Source: a gamma proteobacterium HTCC2207
GTDB lineage: Bacteria > Pseudomonadota > Gammaproteobacteria > Pseudomonadales > Porticoccaceae
NCBI GenBank assembly: GCA_905182855.1
Contig: CAJJDA010000007.1
Location: 1 to 60,525 of the forward strand
Direction: 5' to 3'
Length of the DNA: 60,525 nt
This document shows positions 24,984 through 33,772 of the stretch, in pieces. Both the position numbers and the translations under genes were made by a program. The notes beneath the pieces are model-generated. The model made no database searches and was not told the origin of the DNA. It saw only the letters and a list, made by a program, of their open reading frames with translations. Position 1 is the stretch's first letter. Every line of letters begins with the position of its first letter.

Positions 24984-27347
24984 ATGAAGAGTATCTATAA
25001 GAGTAAACCAGTTATATTTTGTCTGACGGCAATCGCAGCCAGTCTAGGCGCATCAGTTGCGTCCGCTCAAATGGTGCAAGAAATTATTGTTACAGCGGAG
25101 AAGAGAGAAGCTTCTTTAAAGGACACCTCGATTGCGATCACCGCGATGGGTTCAGATCAGTTAAAAGACTTAAATATTTTAAGTCAGCAGGATGTGGCTA
25201 ACTTTACACCTAATATGTCCTATCAAGAGTCGGCGGGTGGTGGTGAAGGAAACCGCATCTACATACGCGGCATTGGTCGCGAAACTGCCAGTGCCGGCAC
25301 CGACCCTGGCGTTGGCATCTATAACAATGGCTTTTATACGGCTGAATCCGGCGTTATGAGTGGCTCTTTCGATCGCATTGAGCGCATTGAAATTTTACGT
25401 GGTCCTCAGGGTACCATGTATGGCCGCAATACCACTGGCGGCGCGATCAACATTATTGCGAAAAAACCCGGTGAAGACCTCGAACATATCGTCAGGCTCC
25501 GAGGCGGAAACTACAGCATGGCCAATATGGATTTGACTTCCAGCGGTCCGATTAATGAAAAGGTAGGGTATCTGATTCATTACTCTAAACTACAGCAAGA
25601 CAGTTTCTTTACTAACCTGTCAGGTCAAGATCCAAAGGGTACTGATGCAGACTATGTTGAAGCTCAGTTGGATGTTGATTTCACCGATAATATTAACTGG
25701 AACCTGCGCTACTTTTCGGGTGGTTTTGATAACGAGACCCTTGAGAGAAACAAAATTGATGGATATCGCAATGAGCCCGGAGCGCCGTCCAAGCTAGGCG
25801 TGCTAGTGATCAACCCAGAATTGTTTTCACCTGTTGCGGTTGCGCCCTCAGACCCATTTGAAATGAGTTCAGATATGGTGGGCTTTGTCGGTATTGATGA
25901 TCAGCGAAACTATCAGTCAACACTGACTATTGAGCTTGATGATGTCCGCATCAAAATTCTTAACGGCTATACGGATCAAACTTGGTACGGCGAGAAAGAC
26001 TTTGACGGCACCGCCAGCCCGGTGTCGTATGTCGAAAAAATTGGTCAGGCCGAGACCAACATCCAGCATGAAATTCAGTTTATTTCTAATGGCGATGGTG
26101 ACATTAGCTGGGTAGCGGGTCTGTTTTACTACAACGGTAAAAATGACCAGCCATATACCCTTACCGATGCTGGTAACCCTTGGCTTATTGGTGCCACTGG
26201 CAATCCTGCAGGTATTTTCTATGATCAGCGTGCAATACTTGATGCCACCTCCACTGCGGCTTATGGACAGGTTGATTGGCAGGCGAGTGATAACTTAGCC
26301 GTGTCGTTTGGATTGCGTTACAGCAAAGACAAGAAAGAGGGCAGTGAAACACAGCTGCAAGTGTATGACTCTGTGGTCGACTACTGTGGTGGCGAGCCAG
26401 TTCTGCCCTACCTGCAAGGTTATGGGCCTTACTTAGATCTTGCCGCTATCGACCCCGCTTTCACAGGTTGTCGTTTTGGGATGATCGTTGGCGGTGGCGC
26501 GGCTAAACATGAAGCCGAGTGGGATGCGACTAACTGGCGGTTAAATGCTACTTACCAGCTTAACGATGACGCTATGGTTTATGCTACCGCGTCATCTGCC
26601 TACAAGCCGGGTGGTTTCCGCCTAGGAGCATTGCAGGATAATGCGGCAACTGCCGTTAATGAGTCCGTTGTTGATAATGAGGATCTAATAGCTTTGGAAG
26701 TTGGCTATAAAGGCAATCTCAGCGAGACATTTGCATTGAGCTCTGCCGCTTTTTACTATGACTACACTGACCTCCAGGTAGAGTTAGGTATTCTCAATCC
26801 AGACACTGGCATCGTTACCGCCAAGTTAGCCAATGCATCAAGCGCAACGATATACGGGCTAGAAATTGAATCCCAGTGGGCGGCTACTAAAAAGCTGACG
26901 ATATTGGCAAATATGTCCTACTTAGATACTAAATATACTGACGACTTCTTTGTATCTGACAACAAGACCGGCGTGGTTCGAAATGTGAAAGGCAATGAAC
27001 TCAACCGTTCGCCTAATTCGAAATTTAGTTTAGCGGCTTACTATCGCCAGCCAGTCGCAACAGGCTCGGTGTTAGTAACGGGCAACTACACCCGCGTGGC
27101 TGAGCAGTTTGTAACGGTGTTTAATGACGATATCGAAACTATTGATAGCTACTCTCAGCTCAATGCTCGAATCTCATGGCAGCCAAGCAGCGAGAGTTAT
27201 GAACTTTCAATCTATGGTTCGAACCTAACGGATGAACTCAGCTATGCCAACGACTACTCTGTCAGTGATAAGGCAGACGGTGTTCGCCGGTCGGGTCGTC
27301 CCATCAGCCCACGTACCTATGGGTTTGAATTAGCGGTGTTCTTCTAA
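24984..27347 (+). CDS. TonB-dependent outer-membrane receptor
   Basis: A 787-residue outer-membrane active transporter. Residues 1-28 form a signal peptide ending ASVASA, followed by the TonB box VQEIIVTAEKR, the plug motif IERIEILRGPQGTMYGRN and TTGGAINIIAKKP, and a long barrel ending in an aromatic residue (GFELAVFF). The open frame extends to 24939, but ATG24984 is chosen because AGGGGAG lies about 10 bases upstream. It heads a plus-strand set with a GPH symporter, an acetoacetate-decarboxylase-like protein and a 3-hydroxyacyl-CoA dehydrogenase, and faces a TetR regulator. The ligand is probably an organic, fairly hydrophobic compound (inference). Confidence 0.92.
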   Translation: MKSIYKSKPVIFCLTAIAASLGASVASAQMVQEIIVTAEKREASLKDTSIAITAMGSDQLKDLNILSQQDVANFTPNMSYQESAGGGEGNRIYIRGIGRETASAGTDPGVGIYNNGFYTAESGVMSGSFDRIERIEILRGPQGTMYGRNTTGGAINIIAKKPGEDLEHIVRLRGGNYSMANMDLTSSGPINEKVGYLIHYSKLQQDSFFTNLSGQDPKGTDADYVEAQLDVDFTDNINWNLRYFSGGFDNETLERNKIDGYRNEPGAPSKLGVLVINPELFSPVAVAPSDPFEMSSDMVGFVGIDDQRNYQSTLTIELDDVRIKILNGYTDQTWYGEKDFDGTASPVSYVEKIGQAETNIQHEIQFISNGDGDISWVAGLFYYNGKNDQPYTLTDAGNPWLIGATGNPAGIFYDQRAILDATSTAAYGQVDWQASDNLAVSFGLRYSKDKKEGSETQLQVYDSVVDYCGGEPVLPYLQGYGPYLDLAAIDPAFTGCRFGMIVGGGAAKHEAEWDATNWRLNATYQLNDDAMVYATASSAYKPGGFRLGALQDNAATAVNESVVDNEDLIALEVGYKGNLSETFALSSAAFYYDYTDLQVELGILNPDTGIVTAKLANASSATIYGLEIESQWAATKKLTILANMSYLDTKYTDDFFVSDNKTGVVRNVKGNELNRSPNSKFSLAAYYRQPVATGSVLVTGNYTRVAEQFVTVFNDDIETIDSYSQLNARISWQPSSESYELSIYGSNLTDELSYANDYSVSDKADGVRRSGRPISPRTYGFELAVFF

Positions 27348-27360
27348 CCGATCCAGCGCT

Positions 27361-27394
27361 AGCTGTATCGCAATGTTACTGTTGCGTTACAGCT
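27361..27394 (+). terminator. Hairpin between TonB receptor and symporter genes
   Basis: AGCTGTATCGCAA (27361-27373) pairs with TTGCGTTACAGCT (27382-27394) with a single T-T mismatch and an 8-base loop, 13 bases after the receptor stop. There is no T-run, and the symporter starts 28 bases later. It may be a partial terminator or an mRNA-processing element that lets the receptor be made in excess over downstream genes. Confidence 0.5.
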
Positions 27395-27422
27395 CACATA
27401 ATAACTTCAAAGGTGTCACAGC

Positions 27423-28844
27423 ATGAATTCTCTTAGTGCTAGAGAAAAATGGAGTTATGCGGTGGGTAATGTGCCGTTCTCCGTCAAGGAAACGGCTTTT
27501 GCTAATTTTGTCGTTTTTTATTACACACAGGTTAATGGTCTCAGCGGCAGTCTGGCGGGGCTTGCTATGTTCATGGCCTTAGTATGGGACGCTATTACTG
27601 ACCCAATCGTTGGTAGTTGGAGCGATAATTTCCGCTCTCGCTGGGGACGCCGTCATCCGTTACTGGTAGCCGGTGCTCTGCCCACGACAGTACTTTTCCT
27701 AGGCCTTTTTGCGCCGCCCGACGGTCTCTCCGAAGTGGGAATTTTTGCCTGGCTCCTAGGCATATCGATTTTATTGCGCACGACGCTGACGCTCTATTTT
27801 GTACCCTACACGGCCATGGGCGCCGAGCTATCAACGGATTATGATCAGCGTACCACTATTGCCAAGGCGCGCATCACCTTGGGCTGGGTTGCGGGTATGG
27901 CCTTGCCGGCAATTGCCTACACCATTTATTTTCAACCAATGAACGGGGTCGATGGTCGCTTGGTAGCAGAAAACTATTGGCAGTTCGGCGTACTATGTGC
28001 CGTGGTTGCCGGAATCACTGCACTGATCTGTATTCTGGGCACCGCCTCTGTTATTCCACGCTTACCGGTAGGCGATCAAACAAAAAGCTTTAGTTGGAGC
28101 GACCCCTACAACGACCTTAAGACCATTTTTGTTAACCGTAACTTTCGCATTTCCATCGGCTCTAATTTAGCTTTTGGTATGACTGCCGGCGCCTATGCCA
28201 CTCTCAGCCTCTATCTATCCACCTATTTTTGGGAGCTCACCACTGCTCAGCTAGCGGGCCTTATTGTGCCCACGGCTATAGCGACGCTGGTTGCTTTTGT
28301 CGGGTTGGGCCGCCTGAGCAAGCACTTCGATAAAACGGCACTAATGGCCGCCTGTAGCCTAGGTCTAGCATTTAATTCTCTGTGGCTGTTTGCCGGACGG
28401 TTATTCGATGTCCTACCAGACAATGGCGAACCTATGTTATACAGTCTCATTGCTGTCAATGCGGGCATTGGCGTACTTATGATTGTCAGCCTACAGATCC
28501 TCTCAGCCTCCTTTGGTGCCGATACCCTGGATGAGCTTGAGATACAGACGGGTAAACGGCAGGAGGGCGTCTTGTTTTCGGTAGGCGCTTTCTTAAGTAA
28601 AGCTACCATAGGTGCCGGCGCCTTAATCGCTGGCATAGTCATCGACCTAGTCGGTATCGAATCCACCTCCCTTCCCGGTCAGGTATCAGCCAATGTATTG
28701 CAATCTTTGGGTTGGTTCACATTGGTTATTACAGTAGGGTTCGCCCTCATCGGATTCTTCTTTGTAACTCAATTGCGTCTCAGTCGAGACGACCACGCCC
28801 GGATGCGAGATACTCTCAATACTAGAGCCGGCTTAAATACCTAA
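27423..28844 (+). CDS. MFS symporter of the GPH (MelB-like) type
   Basis: A 473-residue inner-membrane transporter with about 12 transmembrane helices. The start SAREKWSYAVGNVPFSVKE, the DAITDPIVGSWSDNFRSRWGRRHP loop motif in pieces (DPIVGSWSDN, RWGRRHPLL) and VPYTAMGAELSTDYDQRT mark the glycoside-pentoside-hexuronide:cation symporter family. Members move sugars, glycosides or, in marine and sterol-degrading bacteria, other organic substrates with Na+ or H+. It follows the TonB receptor by 76 bases and should carry the same nutrient across the inner membrane (inference). Confidence 0.88.
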   Translation: MNSLSAREKWSYAVGNVPFSVKETAFANFVVFYYTQVNGLSGSLAGLAMFMALVWDAITDPIVGSWSDNFRSRWGRRHPLLVAGALPTTVLFLGLFAPPDGLSEVGIFAWLLGISILLRTTLTLYFVPYTAMGAELSTDYDQRTTIAKARITLGWVAGMALPAIAYTIYFQPMNGVDGRLVAENYWQFGVLCAVVAGITALICILGTASVIPRLPVGDQTKSFSWSDPYNDLKTIFVNRNFRISIGSNLAFGMTAGAYATLSLYLSTYFWELTTAQLAGLIVPTAIATLVAFVGLGRLSKHFDKTALMAACSLGLAFNSLWLFAGRLFDVLPDNGEPMLYSLIAVNAGIGVLMIVSLQILSASFGADTLDELEIQTGKRQEGVLFSVGAFLSKATIGAGALIAGIVIDLVGIESTSLPGQVSANVLQSLGWFTLVITVGFALIGFFFVTQLRLSRDDHARMRDTLNTRAGLNT

Positions 28845-28886
28845 CCTCGCAAGCGTATACAACAAAACTGTTTTAAGGATTTTATA

Positions 28887-29696
28887 ATGACAAAGCTAGA
28901 CCCGACTAAAAATTACCTCATGCCCGCCCATTTTGGCCCCAGATATTCCGGCGAAAAATCATCGGGTTGGTACCGTGATGTGACTACCATGATGGTATCC
29001 TATGTCACTGATCGAGACGCATTATTGAAGCTATTGCCTGACTGCTTTGACGTACCTGAGCAGGCAGTGATCACAGTTGCCTATGCCGGCAATAAAGATA
29101 TCGACTGGTTGGCAGGCCATGGTTACAACCTGATTGGCGTGCATGCTTCTGTCATTTATAAAGGGGACAAAGAGGAGATGGTTGGCAGCTATACGCTGGT
29201 CATGTGGGAAAATCTGGCCGACCCAATTCTGACCGGCCGCGAAATGCAGGGTATTTCAAAAATATATGCTGACATACCTGAGCACCAATTGGTCGATGGC
29301 ATCTGGCGTACTAAGGCCCATCATTTCGGTCATGATATTATGGATCTCTCGGTAACCGGTTTGACCGAGGTTCCGCTAGACGTTGTGGTGGCGCAGCAGG
29401 AAGCAAATAAGGCAACGGAAAATCCTATGGGTTTTAGATACACTCCGACAATTGGTGGCTGGGGGCCGGGTGTTGGTCAGGCAACGCTGTTCCCTTCAGA
29501 AAATAAATTTAGCGAAGTCAAAATAGGTGCCGGCTCAGTTAACTGGAATCATCTAACCTGGGAACAGAATCCAACGCAGTACCACATTGCCAACGCCATG
29601 GCCGATCTGCCTATTATTGAATATAGGCCAGCAATTATGACCAAAGGCAGTACCAACCTTTTCGTCTTAGATCGTTTGCCTAGAGCATTGGGTTAA
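28887..29696 (+). CDS. Acetoacetate-decarboxylase-family protein
   Basis: A 269-residue member of the acetoacetate decarboxylase (ADC) superfamily, whose founding enzyme decarboxylates acetoacetate through a Lys Schiff base. The ADC core shows as TGREMQGISKIYADI, where Lys125 is the best candidate for the Schiff-base Lys; the usual Lys-Lys pair is not seen, so the chemistry may differ. A WENLADPILTGRE strand precedes it. Related genes in TonB/MFS clusters often act on beta-keto acids or as lyases or hydratases. It lies 42 bases after the symporter and 12 bases before the dehydrogenase, so it is probably in the same operon. Confidence 0.8.
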   Translation: MTKLDPTKNYLMPAHFGPRYSGEKSSGWYRDVTTMMVSYVTDRDALLKLLPDCFDVPEQAVITVAYAGNKDIDWLAGHGYNLIGVHASVIYKGDKEEMVGSYTLVMWENLADPILTGREMQGISKIYADIPEHQLVDGIWRTKAHHFGHDIMDLSVTGLTEVPLDVVVAQQEANKATENPMGFRYTPTIGGWGPGVGQATLFPSENKFSEVKIGAGSVNWNHLTWEQNPTQYHIANAMADLPIIEYRPAIMTKGSTNLFVLDRLPRALG

Positions 29697-29708
29697 GGAT
29701 TAAGCGAA

Positions 29709-30008
29709 TTGAAAATACCAGAGATAGATACCGTTTGTTTTGTCGGTGCAGGCACCATGGGTTGTGTCAATGCCATCACCGCGGGACTGGCCGGTTACAG
29801 TGTCATTATCTATGATCTGAGCGCGGCGAGTCTTGAAGCAGTGCCCGCTCGCTTTCAAGAAATAGCTGACTATCTTGTGGCTCAGGCTCTTTGCCCCCAG
29901 GCAATGCTAGATTATGTGGTGAGTCAAATTCGGCTTACCGATAATCTCGCTGAGGCAACTGCCCAGGCTGATCTAGTCAGTGAGTCAGTTTTTGAAAGCT
30001 TGCTTTAA
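29709..30008 (+). CDS. 3-hydroxyacyl-CoA dehydrogenase, N-terminal part (frameshifted)
   Basis: The NAD-binding Rossmann half of a 3-hydroxyacyl-CoA dehydrogenase, which oxidises 3-hydroxyacyl-CoA to 3-ketoacyl-CoA. The nucleotide motif is CFVGAGTMGCVNAI, and the first domain runs to AQADLVSESVFES. The frame then ends in LL-stop at 30008. Restoring one G in AGCTTGCTTTAATG near 30001-30004 gives ESLALMRKL and joins the next ORF without loss. The start is TTG29709, preceded by AAGGAT; there is no good ATG. This is the last member of the TonB-MFS-ADC set. Confidence 0.85.
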   Translation: MKIPEIDTVCFVGAGTMGCVNAITAGLAGYSVIIYDLSAASLEAVPARFQEIADYLVAQALCPQAMLDYVVSQIRLTDNLAEATAQADLVSESVFESLL

Positions 30009-30883
30009 TGCGCAAGTTGCAGTGCAAGTTAGATAAAATATGTTCGCCCGATACGCTTATTACGACCAATACCTCTGGGCTTCTTGTGTCCGAAATAGAG
30101 GATGTCGTCAGCGATGATCGTGGCCGCCTATTCGCGGCCCTGCATTCCCACATGGGATCACCCTTGGTTGATATTGTCGGCGGGCCGAGAACTACCCAAA
30201 GCACCATAGATATCTTAGAGCGCTATGTTTTGAGTCTCAGTGGCGTTCCACTAATACTCAAAAAAGAAAACCCCGGTTATGTCCTCAATGCCATGCTGGG
30301 TCCTGTATTGGCAACTGCCATGCTGATGGTACAAAACGGTGTTGCGACTGTAGAGGAAGTCGACCATGCTTGGATAAGTCAGGCCGGCGTCAGTATTGGT
30401 CCGTTTGGCCTGATCGATCTCTTTGGTCTGAATGTCATTTATGACAGTTGGCTGAATAAAAAGCCAGGCGCCAATTATGATGCTACCAAGTCAAAGATTA
30501 TGGCTTTGATAACTCCCTTCATCGAGGCTGGAAACTTGGGAGCCAAATCGGGGAAGGGATTTTATCTCTATCCAAATCCTGCCTATTCGACGCCAGAATT
30601 CTTGGCTGCGGATGACCACAGTGTAGGGACAAACTTTGCCCTGCTCAGTTCGGCCCTGATAAATGCTGCTGTTCTATTGGCTGTCAATGATGTTGCTAGT
30701 CCGGAGACTATTGATAATGCCTGGAATATTTCCATGGCTACAGCTCAGGGTCCCTTTGAATTGTTGCAAGCGCTGGGGGGCAAGGCTTACCTAGAGCGGC
30801 TGGATGCTCAGTTCACTGAGGGCTGGTTTGATAAGGAACTAAACGCGCCGGTAAAGGCCTATATAGCCGAGCGTTTTGTTTAG
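30008..30883 (+). CDS. 3-hydroxyacyl-CoA dehydrogenase, C-terminal part (frameshifted)
   Basis: This continues the gene at 29709. It contains the rest of the NAD domain (LITTNTSGLLVSEIEDV, FAALHSHMGSPLVDIV) and both C-terminal helical domains (NPGYVLNAMLGPVLATAM, GVSIGPFGLIDLFGLNV, GKGFYLYPN). The catalytic His is probably in the ALHSH segment. ATG30008 overlaps the upstream stop (TAATG) but is not a natural start, since the sequence before it is conserved in the other frame. Combined length is about 391 residues. The tail repeats the second helical domain in abbreviated form (AWNISMATAQGPFELLQ). Confidence 0.85.
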   Translation: MRKLQCKLDKICSPDTLITTNTSGLLVSEIEDVVSDDRGRLFAALHSHMGSPLVDIVGGPRTTQSTIDILERYVLSLSGVPLILKKENPGYVLNAMLGPVLATAMLMVQNGVATVEEVDHAWISQAGVSIGPFGLIDLFGLNVIYDSWLNKKPGANYDATKSKIMALITPFIEAGNLGAKSGKGFYLYPNPAYSTPEFLAADDHSVGTNFALLSSALINAAVLLAVNDVASPETIDNAWNISMATAQGPFELLQALGGKAYLERLDAQFTEGWFDKELNAPVKAYIAERFV

Positions 30884-30943
30884 CTTGTTGATCGCGACCT
30901 GACTGGGTATTCTACCGTCCCTATTTATCTCAGTGAGTTTGAC

Positions 30944-31513
30944 ATGTGTCCCAGTGCTAGCGCCAGTTTCACGGTCGAGCAGGTAGAACAGCAGCTTCAA
31001 GCTTGGCTCGATGATTTTGTCATTGACCTCAATCTATGTCCTTTCGCAGGCCCCGTCATAGCGTCTGATGGTCTGCGTATTGCTGTCTGCGAATCGAATC
31101 AACTGCAGCAGGTTGCTGAGACTTTTATGAGTGAATTGGACTTAATTGAGCGGTCTCCAGAGTCTGCTATTGCCACCACCATATTGGCATTGCCCAATGC
31201 GCTACTCGATTTTGAAGACTATCTCAGCTTTATTGATAATGCCGAGGCGTTACTTGAAGACAGCGGTAGTGACAGCATTATTCAACTGGCAAGTTTTCAT
31301 CCCGACTATCAGTTTGATGGCGAAGCAGCAGATGCGGTGAGCCATTTTACTAATCGTTCTCCCTATCCACTGATTCATCTTTTACGTGTGGAGATGATGG
31401 CAAAAGCACTCGAGACCTTTCCTAATCCGGAGGCGATACCAGAGCGAAATATAGCTACATTAGAAGAGCTTGGTCGATCCGAAATAGCCAGACGCTGGAA
31501 TAAATTTAAATGA
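30944..31513 (+). CDS. DUF1415 family protein
   Basis: A 189-residue protein of the DUF1415 family, widespread in gammaproteobacteria and of unknown function. The diagnostic stretch is LNLCPFAGPV near residue 32 (the conserved Cys-Pro-Phe-Ala), followed by LASFHPDYQFDG and FTNRSPYPLIHLLRV. It overlaps the BaiN-like flavoprotein by ATGA (31510-31513), so the two are co-translated. Confidence 0.9.
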   Translation: MCPSASASFTVEQVEQQLQAWLDDFVIDLNLCPFAGPVIASDGLRIAVCESNQLQQVAETFMSELDLIERSPESAIATTILALPNALLDFEDYLSFIDNAEALLEDSGSDSIIQLASFHPDYQFDGEAADAVSHFTNRSPYPLIHLLRVEMMAKALETFPNPEAIPERNIATLEELGRSEIARRWNKFK

Positions 31514-32703
31514 GTAACCGTTATGATGTGATTGTTTTAGGGGGTGGCGCTGCCGGACTATTTTGTGCGTTCACCGCGGGTCAGCGTGGTCTGTCGGTAC
31601 TAGTTTTAGACAGTAGCAACAAGCCAGGTAAAAAGATTCTAATGTCTGGAGGTGGGCGGTGTAACTTCACCAACCTCGATATACAGCCAGAAAATTATCT
31701 CTCTCAAAATAAGCATTTTTGTAAGTCCGCGCTCAATAGTTATAACCAGTGGCAGTTTATCGATTTGGTTGAAAAGCATAATATTGCGTACCATGAGCGT
31801 AAGCATGGAGAGCTTTTCTGTGATGAGTCGGCCAAAGATATCCTTAAAATGCTATTGGCAGAATGCGCTGATACTGGCGTTGTAATTCGCGTAAAACATG
31901 TGATTAGTAAGGTAGATTTTTTACCTGACCAGCAGTTCTCTATCACTGCCAATGGTACCCATTATGAAACGCCCTCTTTGGTAGTGGCGACTGGCGGACT
32001 TTCAATTCCAACTATGGGCGCCTCAGGTTTTGGCTATGAATTAGCAGAGCAGTTTGGCCTAAATCTATTACCTCGCAGTGCTGGATTAGTGCCCTTTACC
32101 TTTAGTGACAGTATTAAAGCGTTGAGTGAAAAACATTCTGGCCTAGCTGTCGATGTTGAGATGTCAGTGAATGGAGTTAGCTTTCGTGAGAACATGCTCT
32201 TTACTCATCGAGGCATTAGTGGGCCAGCGGCCCTTCAGTTGTCGAGCTATTGGAAACCAGGCCAGAGTGTCAGTATTAATTTATTACCCGAGCATAATGC
32301 TAGTCAGTTGTTGTTGGATTTTAAAAAGCAACAGGCAAAAAGTTTGCTGCGCAACTGTTTGGTACCGTATTTAACCAAATCATTTGTGCAGTCTTTGCAA
32401 GATTTATATTGGTTAAGCTATGCCGAGACGGCGATGGCTGAGATACCAGACTCATTTTTGATTCTGTTGGCTGATACCCTTAGTGACTGGCAGTTAAAGC
32501 CCTCTGGTACCGAGGGTTACCGCACGGCGGAAGTGACCCTCTGTGGTGTTGACACCGCCCAAATTTCATCGAAGACGATGGAGTGCAAAAACCAGAAAGG
32601 TCTGTATTTTGTAGGTGAGGTGATGGACGTCACTGGCCATCTAGGAGGCTACAACTTTCAATGGGCTTGGGCCTCAGGTTATGCCGCTGGCTGTAACGTG
32701 TAG
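31510..32703 (+). CDS. NAD(P)/FAD-dependent oxidoreductase, BaiN/YhiN (HI0933) family
   Basis: A 397-residue flavoprotein. The FAD motif is VIVLGGGAAGLFCAF, with family-specific GGGRCNFTN and the C-terminal GHLGGYNFQWAWASGY motif. Homologues are annotated as aminoacetone oxidases or BaiN-like; physiological substrates are unclear. The N-terminal dinucleotide fold is interrupted by a beta-rich insertion (about 190-330), as in YhiN. It is coupled to DUF1415 upstream by a 4-base overlap and converges on ylqF. Confidence 0.9.
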   Translation: MSNRYDVIVLGGGAAGLFCAFTAGQRGLSVLVLDSSNKPGKKILMSGGGRCNFTNLDIQPENYLSQNKHFCKSALNSYNQWQFIDLVEKHNIAYHERKHGELFCDESAKDILKMLLAECADTGVVIRVKHVISKVDFLPDQQFSITANGTHYETPSLVVATGGLSIPTMGASGFGYELAEQFGLNLLPRSAGLVPFTFSDSIKALSEKHSGLAVDVEMSVNGVSFRENMLFTHRGISGPAALQLSSYWKPGQSVSINLLPEHNASQLLLDFKKQQAKSLLRNCLVPYLTKSFVQSLQDLYWLSYAETAMAEIPDSFLILLADTLSDWQLKPSGTEGYRTAEVTLCGVDTAQISSKTMECKNQKGLYFVGEVMDVTGHLGGYNFQWAWASGYAAGCNV

Positions 32704-32705
32704 CG

Positions 32706-33644
32706 CTACTTTTTATTTGCCTTGGCATTTCTTCGCTTGGCTGCACTCTTCTCGATTCGCAGCTTTTCACGTTCCGCTTTTTCAGCGATTAAAATTGCGA
32801 CCTGTTCCATCTCCCGTTCAATGATCTCTGGCGTCTCGTAACTCACAGGACCCAAAATGCCCGCACGGAGTTCATTGATAAAGATCGTAGACACTCTCTC
32901 TAGATCTACCTTGCCGCCAGCACGCAGACAGCCACGTTGAGCGCCAATTATTTCCAATAACTTCATTTCGGTTTTCGGCACTTCTTCGAAGCCAAAGCGT
33001 TCCTTCAGTCTCTCCGGATAATGAGTCAGTAAAAAATCTGCCGCAAAGAAAGCCACGTCCTCATAGGTCATGGCGGTGTCTTTAATGGCCCCTGTAGTAG
33101 CGAGTCGATAGGTACCATTAGGGTTTTCAATTTTTGGCCAAAGTATGCCAGGGGTATCTAAAAGCATAATGCCATTGCGTAAATTGATACGCTGTTGACC
33201 CTTAGTCACCGCCGGTTCATTGCCCGTCTTGGCGATATGTCTTCCGGCCAGCGAGTTGATCAGGGTAGACTTACCCACATTGGGGATACCAGTCACCATG
33301 ACGAGCGTATTGCGACCTTCTTTTTGTGGCGATAGCTTGTTGATTAGATCAATAATCTTTTTACTCGGATCATAATGCTGCAGATCCAGCGCCATGGTTT
33401 TAGTATTACTCTGTAGTTCAAAATGATCCTGCCAGAGTTGGGTGTTTTCTGGCTCGGCGAGATCGGTCTTATTAAGCAGTTTTATGCAGGGCTTTTCCGT
33501 GCATAGGTTGCCTATAAAGGGATTTGAACTACTGTAGGGGATACGAGCGTCTAGTACTTCTACCACCACATTCACTAGAGGCAACGTTTCGATCATCTCG
33601 TTGCTGGCCTTGTGCATATGACCGGGGTACCAATGAATAGACAT
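32706..33644 (-). CDS. Ribosome-biogenesis GTPase YlqF/RbgA type
   Basis: A circularly permuted GTPase of about 312 residues for late large-subunit ribosome assembly. Motif order is permuted: NKTDL (G4) precedes GIPNVGKSTLIN (G1) and LDTPG (G3). The start motif IHWYPGHMHKA is typical of YlqF, which supports ATG33644 over the upstream ATG33683. The C-terminal tail is Lys/Ala-rich and probably contacts rRNA. It converges on the BaiN gene with only 2 bases between stops. Confidence 0.9.
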   Translation of the reverse strand: MSIHWYPGHMHKASNEMIETLPLVNVVVEVLDARIPYSSSNPFIGNLCTEKPCIKLLNKTDLAEPENTQLWQDHFELQSNTKTMALDLQHYDPSKKIIDLINKLSPQKEGRNTLVMVTGIPNVGKSTLINSLAGRHIAKTGNEPAVTKGQQRINLRNGIMLLDTPGILWPKIENPNGTYRLATTGAIKDTAMTYEDVAFFAADFLLTHYPERLKERFGFEEVPKTEMKLLEIIGAQRGCLRAGGKVDLERVSTIFINELRAGILGPVSYETPEIIEREMEQVAILIAEKAEREKLRIEKSAAKRRNAKANKK

Positions 33645-33772
33645 AACAGACTCTTGAGTTTTTAAGGATGATCGTAGTGACAATGAGCATTCTCAGTCTC
33701 TATGTGTGTAAATGCAAGCGCTACCGACACCTTGCTCGAGGCCTTTCACAAGTAAGCCGCTAGGCGAGTTGA

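Noticed and set aside
29990-30020. Programmed frameshift in the 3-hydroxyacyl-CoA dehydrogenase
   Set aside because: No slippery heptamer or downstream pseudoknot is evident, and the pattern matches the other single-base errors in the window.
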